DNA of 64,000 nt, taken from the NCBI GenBank assembly GCA_963854835.1, contig OY978526.1, forward strand, positions 28,943,073-29,007,072, given 5' to 3'. Under the pieces are notes generated by a model. It made no database searches, was not told the origin of the DNA, and was given only the letters and a program-made list of their open reading frames with translations. The number at the start of each line of letters is the position of its first letter. The first letter of the stretch is position 1. Below, in pieces: positions 22,441 through 40,026 of this stretch. The position numbers and the translations under genes were made by a program. This stretch comes from Megamerina dolium (taxonomy: Eukaryota; Arthropoda; Insecta; Diptera; Megamerinidae).

Positions 22441-24129
22441 GATAATTTAAAGAAATGAACATAAGCTATAAATCGGCGGAAACTTTTTAGACTATACTAT
22501 ATAAATACGAATTAAATGTAAACATTTTGATTGCACTTCTAGACAAAATACGCACTCAACAATCGAAATGCTCAACTACAAATAGCATGGAGCATGGAGA
22601 GCAATAAAAAAAAGAAGCTGTAAAATGAACAATTGAACAATTCATTTAAATGCATACTTGCACACACATACACTTATATATGTCAACACATCTATCATCA
22701 TTGAATGGAAATATAATGAAATGGCAAATAATTTCACTATTCTCTCTTGCTCAATATAATATAAATAATTTAATTGAAGAAAGTGAAGTAAGGAATTGCT
22801 CCTTATAAATTTGGCATTTAATTGCTGCATTTGTTAGGTCTTATATAAAATTGTACACATGTATGTATGCATGTGATCCTTATATTTTACAAATTTCACG
22901 TGGACGCAGACAACGTGAAAATGTGGATGCTGGAGAAATGAAAACTATGCATATTAAAATAAAACGCATATGTCAAATTAAAATGTTTTTATCTTAAATT
23001 ACTTTATTGTTGTTGGTTTACATATACAATACATATTACATATAGTTGGTATTTTTTGTGTGCGATTACACGAAAATCCCTATTAAAAATGAAAGAAATT
23101 CACATAGATACAGATTTTCCAACATTTACTTGTGGTTGTTACTGCAGTTGTTGTTGTGATGGCTCGCATTACTTTATTTTATGTTATGTTGTTTTTTTAT
23201 TTTTATTTAATTTTCTCTGCCCACTACCGCTACCGTTGTCGAATGACTTCCGTTTAAGGTCACCGGCATTTACACATGTATGCATTTACTTAAGTATATA
23301 GTGAGCATGCATATAAGTCGTATATGTTTACGTATTTGATGGTGTTTACTTGTACTCATGCTCCTTTTTAATAATTTAGTTTTATTTTATTTTATTTCCA
23401 TTTTTTTTCACACCATTTTTACGCCACTTTTTTTTGTTGCTTTCTTTTCTTTGTTTACTTCAACATAAAGCGGCTTGTGTGGGTTTTTTGTGTAATATAT
23501 AGTTGTATATATAATATAAATATGTTGGGCGTTTTGTATACTAACTCAAGTGGAAGTTGTTATGCGGACCACAGGGTAAATTATCAAAGCGCTTATATTC
23601 TTCATCGTTGCTGCCACTGCATCCTCGTCGGCACAACTTGAGACGTATCTACGTATACATTCATATACTCATACTCGTAATACATATATACAATATTTCA
23701 TGATTTAGTTGTTGGTTGTTGGTTGTTGACTGCCGCTTAAGCTTTTGTTAACAAATGTTGTAACCCATTGTATATGTCTGTAGGTTTTTTTATGAGGATG
23801 CTTCTTTTTATTATTATTATTATATGAATACATATATATTTTTTTTATAACTACAAATACAGTAATAACATATATAAAGCTCGTGTTTATATTTTTAAGT
23901 TTTTTTTTTTGCAAACGCACGAGTACGCGGAAGTAATAAAATCAGAGGAGCATTTTAATGTTAGATGTCAGAGATTTTATTTAAAAATTCCAACAGAATG
24001 AAAAAGAAAATAACGTAATCTCTTATTTTAAACTTACCATCGGCTGGTTGTTTTTTATTTTCTTTTTTTTTTTCAAAAATGAAATAAATTAGTGGAAATA
24101 ATCATTAAAACAGCCAGAATCAACCACAG
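22441..24129. other. Non-coding intronic sequence
   Basis: AT-rich with several T homopolymers and short ATT repeats near 23810-23825. No gene or mobile element was recognised. Confidence 0.5.
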
Positions 24130-24800
24130 AGTGATAAAATGTATGACCATCCCCCATTAATTTGTTCTTTGCAATATTATTCCTAAATCGACCTACTGCC
24201 CTTACGGCGCTCCCCTACAAAATTGACATTTTTAAAATGGCGCTCACCAAAGTAGTGCCCTAGAGGATTAAAATGTTATTACGAACACCATTAATTAAAT
24301 TAATGGAACTTGTTCGCTGTATCCATTAATTGGGGGTGGCTCTCTTCCGAAATGAACTTTTTATATATTTCACTGCCACCAGAGCAGTCAATGAACCCTT
24401 ACTAATTTTTACTATTCAACCTTCTTTTCTAAATTTTGTTCCAACCTATCTCTACTGTTTAGCATGGCTGCCCTAAAAGCATTTGGAAATCAATAAATAT
24501 TTCAATACTTGCTCAAGAATCGCCTCTAAAGCTGGGAATTGTAGAGCAGACTCACATTATTTTTTCCTCACCAACATTACAACCTTATTTACCTTCTGTC
24601 TTCACCTCTTGGAGGAACTCTCCTACAAAATTTTGGGTTTTTATAAATCGCAGTTCCATCACTTATATGGTGCTCCTAGACGAGTGAAACATATGATCGA
24701 CCCACTTTAATTTCTACTAAACATTTTTGCTTCCTACCTTTAGTCCTTAGACTGACTCCCCTCACAAAATTAAATCAAAAGCACCTGAAAATAGACCAAT
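24130..24800 (+). repeat. Degenerate tandem repeats, ~140-bp spacing (second family)
   Basis: Blocks of the type CTCCCCTACAAAATT recur near 24210, 24618 and 24757, with a weaker one near 24475. Each is followed by a 'tttgaaaatcg'-like block and preceded by 'aaatgtatgaccgaccc ... ttaatttt'. The same unit in reverse orientation forms the array at 62.6-63.5 kb. Units are strongly diverged, and boundaries are approximate. Confidence 0.55.
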
Positions 24801-27142
24801 ATCCGCATAATAGGACAGAAGTCGGCCCAAGAACGATGAAATGTATGCATAAGTGGGACAGGTGGACAGAAGAATAGTTTGTATTTTAATTGATTTATCA
24901 ATTTCAAGACCTTTCTTTATACATTTGCATATAGGCGTTGTAATTGGTAAAAATCTATGATCAAAATTTACAAATTCTGTTCAATCCAAAAAGCGTCCAA
25001 TGTCTACATTGGCGTCCAAAATCATATTATTTGAAAAAATCCAACCGATGTTGTGCCCTTTTTAATATAAAAAAATTATTTGCTGTATTTAAAATATTTC
25101 TACTCGACACTTTGGACATTCCCATTCGCATTTAACTTCCTCGTTGTTGTTGCACGAATAGCGAAAAAGACTTCTTAATTATCCTTGAAGTAGCATAGTA
25201 GCTAATACAACAATAACAAATTGTATATATATGTGTGTATTTTTTCCCCACTTCAATTTTCTTTACAACTTAAGCACGTTGTCTCGCCGTCATCGTCATC
25301 ATCGTTGTTGTTGTTATTGTTGATATTGTTGGCGCTATTGATAAGGCGAAAAAAAAAATCGGCACGCGTGCTTTCTTTGGCATTATACTTTTCATTTGCT
25401 TACTTCCTCATCAGCAAGTTTTTAAATAACATATATTTGCTATAGTGCTAGTGCTAAAGACTTGAACATTGTATTGGAAAAGAATGAAACATGGCTGCTA
25501 TTTAAGTTGTTTATTAAAAAAAAAACCTTTATTTTTTCAACGTCAAGTTCTTTGATATTTTTCATCTAATTTTTGTTTGCTTTATTTTATTGAATGTAGC
25601 ATACATTGAAGCTCACATTTAACTAAAGAAGCCTTGGTTTTTTTTTAAATTTTTTATTCTTATTATCATGAAGTTATGTGCATTTATTCATTTTCTTTTA
25701 GCTCATTTTCAATTAGAGTGCCTTCCATCTATATTGGCTTTTCTTAAATCAGCACTATTAACTGACACATGATAGACAATTGCAATTTTAGATCGTCTAT
25801 CATTTTATGTGCAAGACAATAGTTTAATTTATTTTCAATTAAATTGTTTTATTTGCGATTTTTTTTTTCTTCTCTTTTAGGCAAATATATAATTACTGTT
25901 TGCACTTCAAAGCATGCTCACTTAAAAGTGCCTATATATATATTTTTTTTTTGCATTCTTTTAGTTGCTTGTTTTTCATATGAAAAAAATAGAAAAACAT
26001 TCTGTATAAGAGTATAAATCAACAAATTTTTAATTTCGAAAAATCCATTAATATTCGAATAAGCCAACGGAATGAATGGATGAATGAACAAATGAATGAT
26101 ATAGTAAATTTTTTTTTTTTTTTTTTGCAAAATGATTCTTTCATTTATTTGCACTCCCTTCATTGATAGTTCAATGCATACAATCTACAATTCTGGCACT
26201 TTTTCTTCGTTTTTCTCTATTCACTAAAAATGCCATTGTAGAAGAACGATCATCGATATGAGAAATATCGTCCTTCATCCGCCGACATAGCACAATGTAT
26301 GCACTCGTACTCGTATAAGCTGATTTTAATTATCTTTTGCTTCTTCAAATTACAAGTATACCTGCAACATTGTTGAATAACAATATTTGTTGCATTTATT
26401 TGTTTCATTTTTTGTCCCCTCATTGTCATCGCTATCATTGATAATAAAGTTGAACTGATGTAGACTGACAGATAGGTGAGTTCAACATACGTAACGTATA
26501 TACACGACTATAAAACAAAATACATAGCAAGAGGTACCTACTAAGTAAGAAATCAATGTGAAAAATGGTAATTTGAAAAACCATTTTATTATCCTCATCT
26601 CTTTTACTCGCTATATTTTATACGTACGCTAATAGGTAAAATACAAAGGTACATACTCAAATGACAATTTCATTCATTGATAAAGTGCCATCGTCGAATG
26701 TACATGACAACTATATATTATCCTCGTTAGAGCAGTATGTAGGAAAAATTTACAAACAAACAAAAACTGTATGCAAAAGAAAAATAGGAAAATTAATTTC
26801 TTATATTTTCATTACATTCTCATCCTCTTACTACATATATGTTAGATAGACATGACATGACGCTTGTTAAACTATTATTTATTTAGTTAGTGATCAAATA
26901 AAAATATCATTGAAGCGACATTTCGTTATAGAATTGAAATTCTGACATGCATTAGATTATCAATTAAAGAAACAATTATTTTAAATTTCGATTAATTTCA
27001 TTTTATTGTATTTTATATAGTAAAGGTACAACTAATCGATATAGGAGAGTGTGCAATAGAAAACACTATTACTTATATGAAGTAGTCATATATAAAGGTC
27101 TTCCGGTTTATCGCACTTTCATGGAGATCAATTTTATTACTA
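24801..27142. other. Non-coding intronic sequence
   Basis: No gene seen. Has a GTCATC/GTTGTT microsatellite region at about 25288-25325 and poly-T stretches at about 25860, 25945 and 26110. Confidence 0.5.
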
Positions 27143-27318
27143 GGCTGTAATTATGATGCCCAAATTTAAAGTACATAAAAAAAATTTCCATAAATATTTC
27201 AATTTACTTGCATATTATTAGGCCAATATGTAAAATAGTGAAAGGAAGTAAATTTTCAAAATGAAATTCTTTATGAAAATTCTAATTCAATTTAAATTAG
27301 AACATCATAATTACAGCC
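27143..27318. mobile_element. Small MITE-like element with 16-bp inverted repeats
   Basis: GGCTGTAATTATGATG at 27143-27158 is matched by its exact reverse complement at 27303-27318, bounding 176 bp of non-coding AT-rich DNA. Flanks contain related ATTATT sequences but no exact target duplication is evident. Confidence 0.6.
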
Positions 27319-27464
27319 CAATAACCAATAGTTATCTATCGTAGAGAATAATTTTAAATCTACTCAAAGACAGGCAAATATGCGTTCAAAATAACACACT
27401 TTTGTACCAGAGGTAGATGTGTTCTTCATTCTATAATGATCATTTTGAAATATCATTTCAAAAA

Positions 27465-27814
27465 AAATATATAAATATGTGGCACTTAAAGCCCCAAAGG
27501 GCTCATTGGCCGAGCTTCTCTTCCATTACTGTTGTGCGTCTTAAATTTTGGACAGTATTAGGATGGACCTACTTATTTTAGCCGGTTCCGAACGGCAGAA
27601 CACTTGTGACATCACTTTTTCTGAGCTTTGTCACAGAGTTCTTTTTAGAAGCTTTTTCATGGCAAGTTGTTACTGTCGGAAGAATTGCCAATTGCTGGCC
27701 GACAGGTGGGTGCCGTTCGAAAGAAAAATCGAAATTGAACCACGACCTATAGATCAGAAGGCGAACACACTAACCACTGAGCTACGGCACCCACACTTTT
27801 GGGTGAAATATATA
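27465..27814 (-). mobile_element. tRNA-derived SINE
   Basis: Read on the minus strand from 27792, the sequence GGGTGCCGTAGCTCAGTGG begins a tRNA-like head. TAGCTCAGTGG is a good RNA polymerase III box A. About 35 nt downstream GGTTCAATTTC approximates box B (GGTTCRANNCC). A roughly 260-bp body follows and ends near 27480 in an A/T-rich tail. AAATATATA occurs on both sides (27465-27473 and 27806-27814) as a candidate 9-bp target duplication, although the area is AT-rich. Transcription would be by RNA polymerase III, and mobilisation would depend on a LINE elsewhere. A 101-codon frame on the opposite strand (27548-27853) is a by-product. Confidence 0.75.
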
Positions 27815-27859
27815 CTTTTATTAATAAAAATAATATTTCTTGTCAAGTTTTAACCCTAT

Positions 27860-28745
27860 AGGGGTACATTTTCGTGGCAAATGTCAGCAAACATACTTTC
27901 AATAACAAACTTTTGTATGGAAGGTAGGTGTGGTATTCATTTGGTTCTACTTTTTCTCATAGTTATCGATTTTGTTAGTAAATTTATTATTATATTTCAA
28001 GTTTTAGCTCTACAAATATGTATTTTCGTGCATAGAGAGTTAATATATCTATATAAAATCATACTTTTGTATGGGAGCTAGATGTAGTTTTCATCATCTG
28101 ATTATGTCCATTTTCAAACTTATTATTTCATTGTCAAATATTATAGTATATACTGAATTTCAGTTGCACATTTTCATTTTTTCTTGCATAAAGAGTGAAA
28201 ACATATATACGAAAGCATACTTTTGTATGGGAAGTACGTGTGGTTTTCATTCAATTACGAAAATTCTAAAACAATTGCGTATTTACTTATAAAATTGGCA
28301 TTATTCACCGAGTTTAACTTCGATGTCTTAATATTTTTCGGAAAAAAGTACGAAAACATATATGCGCTAGGAAACTTTTGTATGGAAGTTAGTAGTGTTT
28401 TTTATTCGATTACAAATATTTTTGGGTATATTAATTCTATTGTATAACTAACTTTACCTACTCAATTTCAGTTCGTCTTTTTGATATTTAGTGTGAATAC
28501 ATACATGTGGAAACATACTTTTGTATGGGAGGTAGTGTTTTTTTTTTATTCGATTGCGATAGTTTTTATATATAATAATTCTCTTGTAGAATTGACTCTT
28601 TTCAGTAAATTTCAGTTCGATATTTTTACATTTTCATGCACATAATGTGGAATTATATATACGGAAGCAAACCTCTGTATGGAAGGCAGGCGTGATTTTA
28701 ATTTGATTGTTAAGAAAAGCAACTTCAAGCTCCAAAATATTGCTT
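27860..28745 (-). repeat. Tandem array 4 of the 153-bp family, reverse orientation
   Basis: The reversed anchor (ACTTTTGTATGGGAGGTAG type) occurs at 27915, 28069, 28225, 28380, 28523 and 28677. Spacings are 154, 156, 155, 143 and 154 bp. Interiors follow the array 3 order. Small reading frames in the array (28071-28292, 28223-28447) arise from the repeats. Confidence 0.85.
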
Positions 28746-33088
<4,343 letters not shown>

Positions 33089-33292
33089 TGCCAAGCCAAC
33101 CTTTAAATCTCACCGTATTGGATGTCACTGCCACCAGCATAACAATGTCTTGGCATCCGCCAAAAAATCAAAATGGCGCCATCGCAGGCTATCATGTGTT
33201 TCACATACATGATAATCAAACGGGTGTGGAAATTGTTAAAAATACACGTAACGCCATTGAGACAACAATTACATTTGTGCTGCCAAATTTAA
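33089..33292 (+). CDS. Ptp99A: Ptp99A exon: FN3 domain, N-terminal part
   Basis: Internal exon of a receptor-type protein tyrosine phosphatase that acts in the neuronal plasma membrane, known in flies for roles in axon guidance. It begins two bases into a codon (phase 1) after TTTCAG. It reads PSQPLNLTVLDVTATSITMS, then WHPPKNQNGAIAGYHVF and further to VLPNL, and ends with one base of the next codon before GTAAGT. The W and the GYHVF strand are FN3 hallmarks. From memory this is nearly identical to Drosophila Ptp99A. Two N-glycosylation sequons (NLT, NQT) fit an extracellular location. The rest of this FN3 lies in the next exon, 6.7 kb away. Earlier Ig/FN3 exons and the start codon lie outside the window. 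Confidence 0.94.
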
Positions 33293-34617
33293 GTAAGTTT
33301 TTGTTTTTCCTATTTTTTGAGGGGGGAAATTGAAATATGATTTCAAATAATATGATATATGACTTAATATATGTCATATGACACCTAAGGGACAATGAAA
33401 TTATATAAATATGAGCAAAGTGTTAAAATTGTATTTTGAACATTTGTACTGCAATAGAACTAAAGTTTAACTTGAAAATTGTTCTTTTTGTTGTTTCAAA
33501 AAGATTGCAGGGATTTGTTAATTTGAATTTCATTTAATCGCAATGAAGTTTCAGAAAATATCTCCGCCAAAATGAATACTTGAAATTTTATTTAAAATAA
33601 GTTCAAACCTTGTATGGGGACTATATTGAATGGAATGACTTTAAATTAGGTTTAGGTTGCTATTTTGATTAAAAAATATAAATTCCAAATGATGAATCAG
33701 AATGATTTTTTGAAAATTGATGACCGCTTCCATACAAATTTCTTTATATTTGATAATAATTAAATTAAAATTTTGTTAAATGATCAAGTCTTCCGAGGAG
33801 TTCTAATTTTAAGTATAAATTTTCATGGTTCAACTAGTTTCTCATTCCCTTCTGTAATCCAATACGCAGGAGCTCAATTCTGGCTTTCTGCTAAAAGGGC
33901 AAAATTAATGCCAAATCATCTGAAAATCGTGAATCTACCAAAAATCGTTCCTAAAGCGATGAAATGTATGACCGACCATTACTTACTCCTTATATCTGGC
34001 CCTTAAGGAGCATCACACAGAAAATGAAGGCAAAAACACTTGAAAATCGTAATTTGATACGTATAATTTATTGCTGTTCATTTTTACGCCGCAACATTTG
34101 TTCATGAAACCGTAACAAATATCTAGGCGAGAGCAAACCTGGTTCTGGATGCTTGAAATTATTCAAATTATATTACTTTTGCTGAGCCAGGTTATTAAAT
34201 AAGTATTCCATTCAATTGATCCACCTTAGTGCACATGAATAGTTATTCGTGGTTCATCATTTCTACCCCCTCTATCCTATTTTGATATTTTAATGCATCT
34301 GTTTATATGATGATTTTCCTCAGTAATTTCATTTCTTTATGAATCTCAATTTTATTGAATTTTTATTTCAGATTTTTATTATAATCGCTCTCTTTTTTGT
34401 TTGTATTCGTCATATTTTTATGACATTCATAATTCTTTTATTCATATTATTTATTCATTCATATTGATCATTATTGTTGTTAATACATTAAAATATATGT
34501 ATAAGCATAGGGAGCATTTGAGCCAATAAATGCTGACAAAAGCAATAAATGATGATTTGTTAAATTTGAAAAAAATTAGCCACTTTTTCCGTGTCGCGTC
34601 TATATAAAATATATATA
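33293..34617. other. Intron, 5' part, with degenerate repeat-family fragment
   Basis: Starts with the donor GTAAGT. From about 33880 to 34070 there is a fragment of the second (~140-165 bp) repeat family, recognised by 'aaatgtatgaccgacc' followed by 'cccttaaggagc' and 'cacttgaaaatcg'. The rest is AT-rich. A 77-codon frame at 33773-34006 overlaps the repeat and has no family match. Confidence 0.5.
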
Positions 34618-35534
34618 CGAGGGCGGATTGATAAAGAAGCTACCTAAGTATGAAAAAGGCAGCACAAACACAAAAACTTGTTTTTTTTTTTTTTTGAAAT
34701 TGCGATCTGTCAATCGTCAGCTGTTAAAATTTCACCCAAATTCATCGATTAGTTTATTTGTTGTTGTCGTTTGAAGTAACCAACTTTTGTGTTTCTTGAA
34801 AAATTCAAAAAAACGAATTTCGTGCAGTGATTAAACACTATTATTTGAAAGGGAAAACGGAAAGAGACAAAAGAAAAGCTCGATAAACATTACGGTGAGT
34901 CTGCTCCGTCAGATTACATGGTAAAATATTGGATTGCTGAATTTAAACGCGGCCGAACAAGCACTGCAACAATACCATCAACAGGAAGGCCAAAAAAGGT
35001 GATTACTGAAGAAAATATCAAGAAAATCCTCGATATCGTTATGAATGATCGCCGATTCAAGTTGCGTGAGATTGTTGAAATGGTAAACATCTCATATGAA
35101 CGTGTGTTCAACATTTTGCATGAACATTTGCATATGAAAAAGCTATCGGCAAGATGGGTGCCGCGTTTGCTTAGTGTCGAACAAAAACACATCATTAGAT
35201 ACGACACTAAAATTACGTGAAATACACTTCGAATTGGTTGATCATCCACCTTATAGTCCAGATTTAGCTCCTAGTGACTTTTTCCTGTTTCCAAACTTGA
35301 AAAAATGGCTTGCAGGAAAAAGATTCAGATGAAACGAAAAAGTGACTACCGAAACTAACGCGTATTTTGAGGGGTTTCCGAAATCGTATTATTCAGATGG
35401 TATAAAAAAGTTGGAATATCGTCTTACTAAGTGTGTCGAAGTAAAAGGAGACTATGTTGAGAAATAAATAGTTTTTGAAAAAAAAAAAAATGTTTTTTCC
35501 CTACTTAGGTAGCTTCATTATCAATCCGGTCTCG
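34618..35534 (+). mobile_element. Internally deleted mariner element
   Basis: Terminal inverted repeats start CGAGGGCGGATTGATAAAGA at the left and CGAGACCGGATTGATAATGA at the right (read inward). Both continue into AGCTACCTAAGTA, and both flanks are TA (34616-34617 and 35535-35536). The length of 917 bp, against about 1.3 kb for full mariners, reflects loss of the catalytic core. It sits inside the first Ptp99A intron of the window. Confidence 0.9.
34800..35467 (+). pseudogene. Mariner transposase pseudogene
   Basis: Remnant of a mariner DD34D transposase. The N-terminal part gives NEFRAVIKHYYLKGKTE, then a frameshift. The frame resumes with KETKEKLDKHYGESAPSDYM and runs through the helix-turn-helix region (STGRPKKVITEENIKKILD; 34918-35190). 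It breaks after SVEQK, where about 400 bp encoding the first catalytic residues is missing. A different frame then carries HPPYSPDLAPSDFFLFPNL, the block with the third catalytic Asp. An in-frame TGA follows KRFR, and the protein ends with GDYVEK at 35467. At least three lesions make it inactive. The C-terminus resembles the mellifera/capitata-type mariners, but the subfamily is not certain. Confidence 0.88.
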
Positions 35535-35536
35535 TA

Positions 35537-38500
35537 TATATGTAATATATATTCTATTATTTATATGTAGCGCCCTATGATTGTGTTTGGCACCTAAATT
35601 TGCTTACTATACAGACACACACTCTTGAAATCAAGTACAGAACACAATTTAATATTTTTATTTTCATAAAAAAAATTACAATTTTGCAAAAGAAAAATCA
35701 TTAATTTCATCATTTTTAGCCATTCAAAAGTCTATCAACAGCATTCAATTTAATTCAATTATTCACAAATTTGAAGTAAATTCAACCAATGGAGCTGTAT
35801 TTCTTCGACCGAACATATCCATTGCTTCTTTGCCACACCTCTCTTATATTCATTTAATAAGAAATTGTAGATTTTCAGTTTTCTATTCTATTTTTTTTTG
35901 GCTTTCCGGTTTAAGTATTTCCATTTTTATTTTGCGGATTTATGGTCTGCTACACTTTTACTTTTCCTTTTGCTTTTCATTGGTCGAACAACCAATAACG
36001 ACACAACAACAAATAATGAAATAAATAATTCAGAATAAAATATGTATGACTTTATTGTATATAAGTTGCTATTGTTGGATTTTCGCATACTTTTTCATGG
36101 ATGAACTAAATTCATTTAGTATGTCACATCGCTCACATCCTCTGAAGTTTGAATGTCAAAAGGTCATCAAAGTATTGTAATAATAGCGCTTATTGTCATT
36201 CTTCATCATTTTACAAATTGAACAAAATTCAAGTAAATCGAATTTAATCTAAAACGTATTTTTCACAAGGCTAAAGAAAAAGAGGTTGTTAATAAGCAAA
36301 ATAAGTCATCTCTTGTTAGTTAGATATGTAATATATTATAATCCCATGCTTATCTTCCTTCAATAATATTATTATTTTTTTTTTTTTTTTGGGTAAATTT
36401 TCAAGGTTTAGTGTTATTATTTTCTTGAAGTACACTCATTACAGAATCGACAATTTTATTCAGCAAATACAAAATTTTCCATTTTATATGTACTTTTTTC
36501 AATCAATCAATTATTAATAATTCAATGATGCTATGTTGTTATCCGCACTTCTTGTTATTATTATTATCATTATTATTGTTGTAGACATTATTGTTATTAT
36601 TAGTATTATTGTTCATCTTAAGCTCTTTATCACTCTAGCTGGAATTGTCATACCTTTACAGCCTACGTCTAATTAGCCTTGATAAGCGTTTAAGTGATTC
36701 CCCACCCAAGGAAAAAGTGAAAATAGAATAAGAAATGCGACAGGTAGTGTGAGCAATTTGATGCGATTTGCCTCAACATTATTTCTGTGACAACAACGAA
36801 CAACCGCCTAAATCGATTTAACACATTTTCGATTGTCTCCATTATTCGCGGATAAAGCTCGAAATTTATGTAGTCTAATCAATTTTTAATGGAATTCATA
36901 CAATCTTGTTGCCTTTTATCGATTATTTTAGGACAAATGAGATCCAAATGTTTGATATATCGTATTTTTTTTTGCACCACCAACTTTAATTACTTGACTC
37001 AGAACTGAAATTCGATATTTTGTCCTTGCGGAACATGAAATTTATAAAACCTACTTAGGCGGTTATTCCTTCGTACTACAAATTTCATTATATTGTAATC
37101 TTATTATTATTATTATTTTCAAATTTTCGTTTCGATTCGCTTGCAAAAGAGTTGTTAAATTTGATTGGCGGGCATTGTAATTATTCGATGAATAATTTAA
37201 TGCTTAAAAGGAGCGCGTTGAATTTACTGTCTTAATTTTGGAATTAGCATGAAGAATACGACGCGAGTACACATGCTCCTTTTCTTGGCCTACATATATT
37301 TTTATGACATTTTGTTTATTATTTCAATTGTTTGTTAATGTCATTAAAACATAATTTATTCAACATTTTATGTTGTATTGATTGGTTGGAAGAGTTAGTG
37401 ATGATGTTGATGCTGATGATGATGAGATGTTGTAAGCTGTTGTTCGGGTTGTTTATTTATTTTTAGAATGTCAACAATAAGAAAATTGTGTACTTATTGT
37501 TGAAATTGTTAAAATTAGGATGTTTTTTCATTGACAACATCTGTTACAATACACATTGAAAATTGTCTATATAAAAAAAGGGGAATAACAAAGATGGGTT
37601 AAATTGCGTATATAAAATTTATAATTTAATATAAATTACTTTAAATAGTACATTCTTCAAGAAAATTCAACAACAAGCAAACATAATAGATGATAGTGCA
37701 TTTCATTAATTAATTTTTGAACAATATTAATTCGAAAGCTGTAAAGACAACAAAGTAATAAAATCAACGAAGATATTCTCCATACTCAATGCTCTCAATG
37801 TATTACGTTGTGCAACATATGTTCGCTTACATTCATTTAAAACTGAAATTAAATGTATGTACATATGTATGTACATAAAGAGGGATATAAGATGTTGCCA
37901 CTAACACTACCGCCAACTAACGTACCAACCAACCAACCAAACAAACAACGAGCAAACAACAAACTTAACTGAATTGAAAAGTTTACTGCTGAATTAATTT
38001 CATTGCATTTTATTCCATTCCATTCATTGGTGCAAGCAATACTCGTTGTCATTGTCACTACAAACTGACTTTACTCGCATATTTAATTAATTGTCACATA
38101 GTGCACAGTGGCTCGACATCATCCAAAGGGCGGGCAAAAAGTACATCTCTGCGAATTTGGAGCTGCTTACTTCCAAAATAAAATTCGGGCTATTATAAAT
38201 TTCGTTTATTCTAATAATATTGCTTTTCAATTACATTTACGAGTCGTATTTAATTATTTAGAAAGTCAATTCATACATCTATAAGCATATATCTATTAAT
38301 GGAAACCAATACTCTGTACGACTGCATACTAATCTTCATCTGTAGGATCAATATAAATTAATTTGAATCTATAAAATCCAAAACTAATTATTACCTGGTC
38401 ACAAAATATTATTTATTATTCCCTGGTTTTGTAATTTTTTGAAGAATAACTGTACTTTCAATTGCAATTTTTTATCATTTGCTTGCATTACTTTTAAATT

Positions 38501-40026
38501 TTTTGGTATAATTCACAAAAATTTCTTTTGCATTCTTGTCTATTCAATGAATCACTGTGCAACATATACCGCCATATTGGTGTATCTTTTGCGAATATAT
38601 CTCAACATGGTAACGCTGAAATTTTCAACTGCAATTTCATCATTAATGCTACCACCACCACCACCATCACTATCAATATCGGCAATGTTGTCAAACTTTT
38701 ACGTTCGACATTCAAAATATGTTACATTTGCAAATACATATACCCATGCACACACACACTCATGCTTTTATCATATCATTTTACACTCATCATTATGCCT
38801 TTCTCAGTGATAGTTATCCTTATGGCATTCCCATTATTCATTCTCCATCTCGACATAGAGCTTGTTGCTATTATCGCTCATTAATTCTGTTAAAATTTAA
38901 CACAATCAAAAAAACCACCAAGAAACAAAAACAAAAAACACATAAAAGTTGAACACAAAAATTTACCACAAAAAAAAATACGTAATAATTTTTATTGTAA
39001 AATAATCACATTGAATCAATTTTATTCGACCCACAAGCATTACTTCATTATTACACATTTGTATACCACTCCATGTCGTATGAGTAATTTGTTCATTTTA
39101 ATTAATATCCTTTTAGTACGTATTCAGTGTACATACTTTCACATTCCGTCATATGTATGTATAAATATTGCCAGCATTAACAACATAGTTTTAATATTTA
39201 AAATTTATTAAAAATGAAAACGCCAACAACAGCAGAAACAGCACACGTCACTCATACGCCCTGTTGTGAACATTTTGTGGTCAACTTAATATAAATACTA
39301 TAAACTGTTATTCAACTTGTGACACTGTTTAATACAATATGTAACTTTCTCGTTGATAAGTATATGGTGAAGTTGTTGTTGTTGTTGTTTTGATGCCCAC
39401 GTTGTTGGCGATGAAGCTATAAAATGTGAATTTTATTAATGCACAATATTGACCAGCGTAATTACCGCAACTGATTCAATTAAAACAAAATATAATTTTT
39501 TCATTCATAAACATAAGAACGGAAAGCATTATTCGAGGGTGATAAGCTAGGAAAATGCTTTTTTTTTACAAATTTCATCACTCCAAGTTTTCTCTCTTTT
39601 GGAATCGATGCAAATGAAAGTACTATAATTTCTATAAATCAAATCCACAGAAATGCATTTTCACCGTACGACCACTCTCACATATGTTATATTTATATTA
39701 ATGTCATATTAAATATACTATGAAAACCATGGGTCATTGAAATAATCTCCATAATAACAGTTATTAAAAGCAACGACACTCTTGACAGCAGCAAAAACAG
39801 GTTTAACTCATGAATAATTTGATTTTTTTTTTAACGCAAAATTATGGCAAACGAATAAATAAATGATTTATATATGGTTGTGATTGCCTTCCAACACATA
39901 CCTTTCGCTTTTTATTGTTTTTTTTTTTTTAATAAAATTGATTTACCAAAACACCAACTATTTTTTATTAACTTTGCATCTAATATATATTATTTTCGTT
40001 CTTTCTTTCTTTCTTTCTCCATACAG
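35537..40026. other. Intron remainder up to second Ptp99A exon
   Basis: AT-rich non-coding DNA with ATT repeats at 36555-36615 and 37100-37120, and poly-T near 36370-36390. There is a GAT-rich stretch near 37398-37425. It ends in a TTTC-repeat polypyrimidine tract (about 40001-40020) and acceptor ATACAG. Frames at 38439-38884 are low-complexity and not gene-like. Confidence 0.55.

Noticed and set aside
27740..27793. A functional tRNA gene
   Set aside because: Box A is good, but box B is imperfect, no 3' acceptor stem pairs with GGGTGCC at the right distance, and a long SINE body follows.
27548..27853. 101-codon plus-strand frame
   Set aside because: It lies across the antisense strand of the tRNA-derived SINE and has no family pattern.
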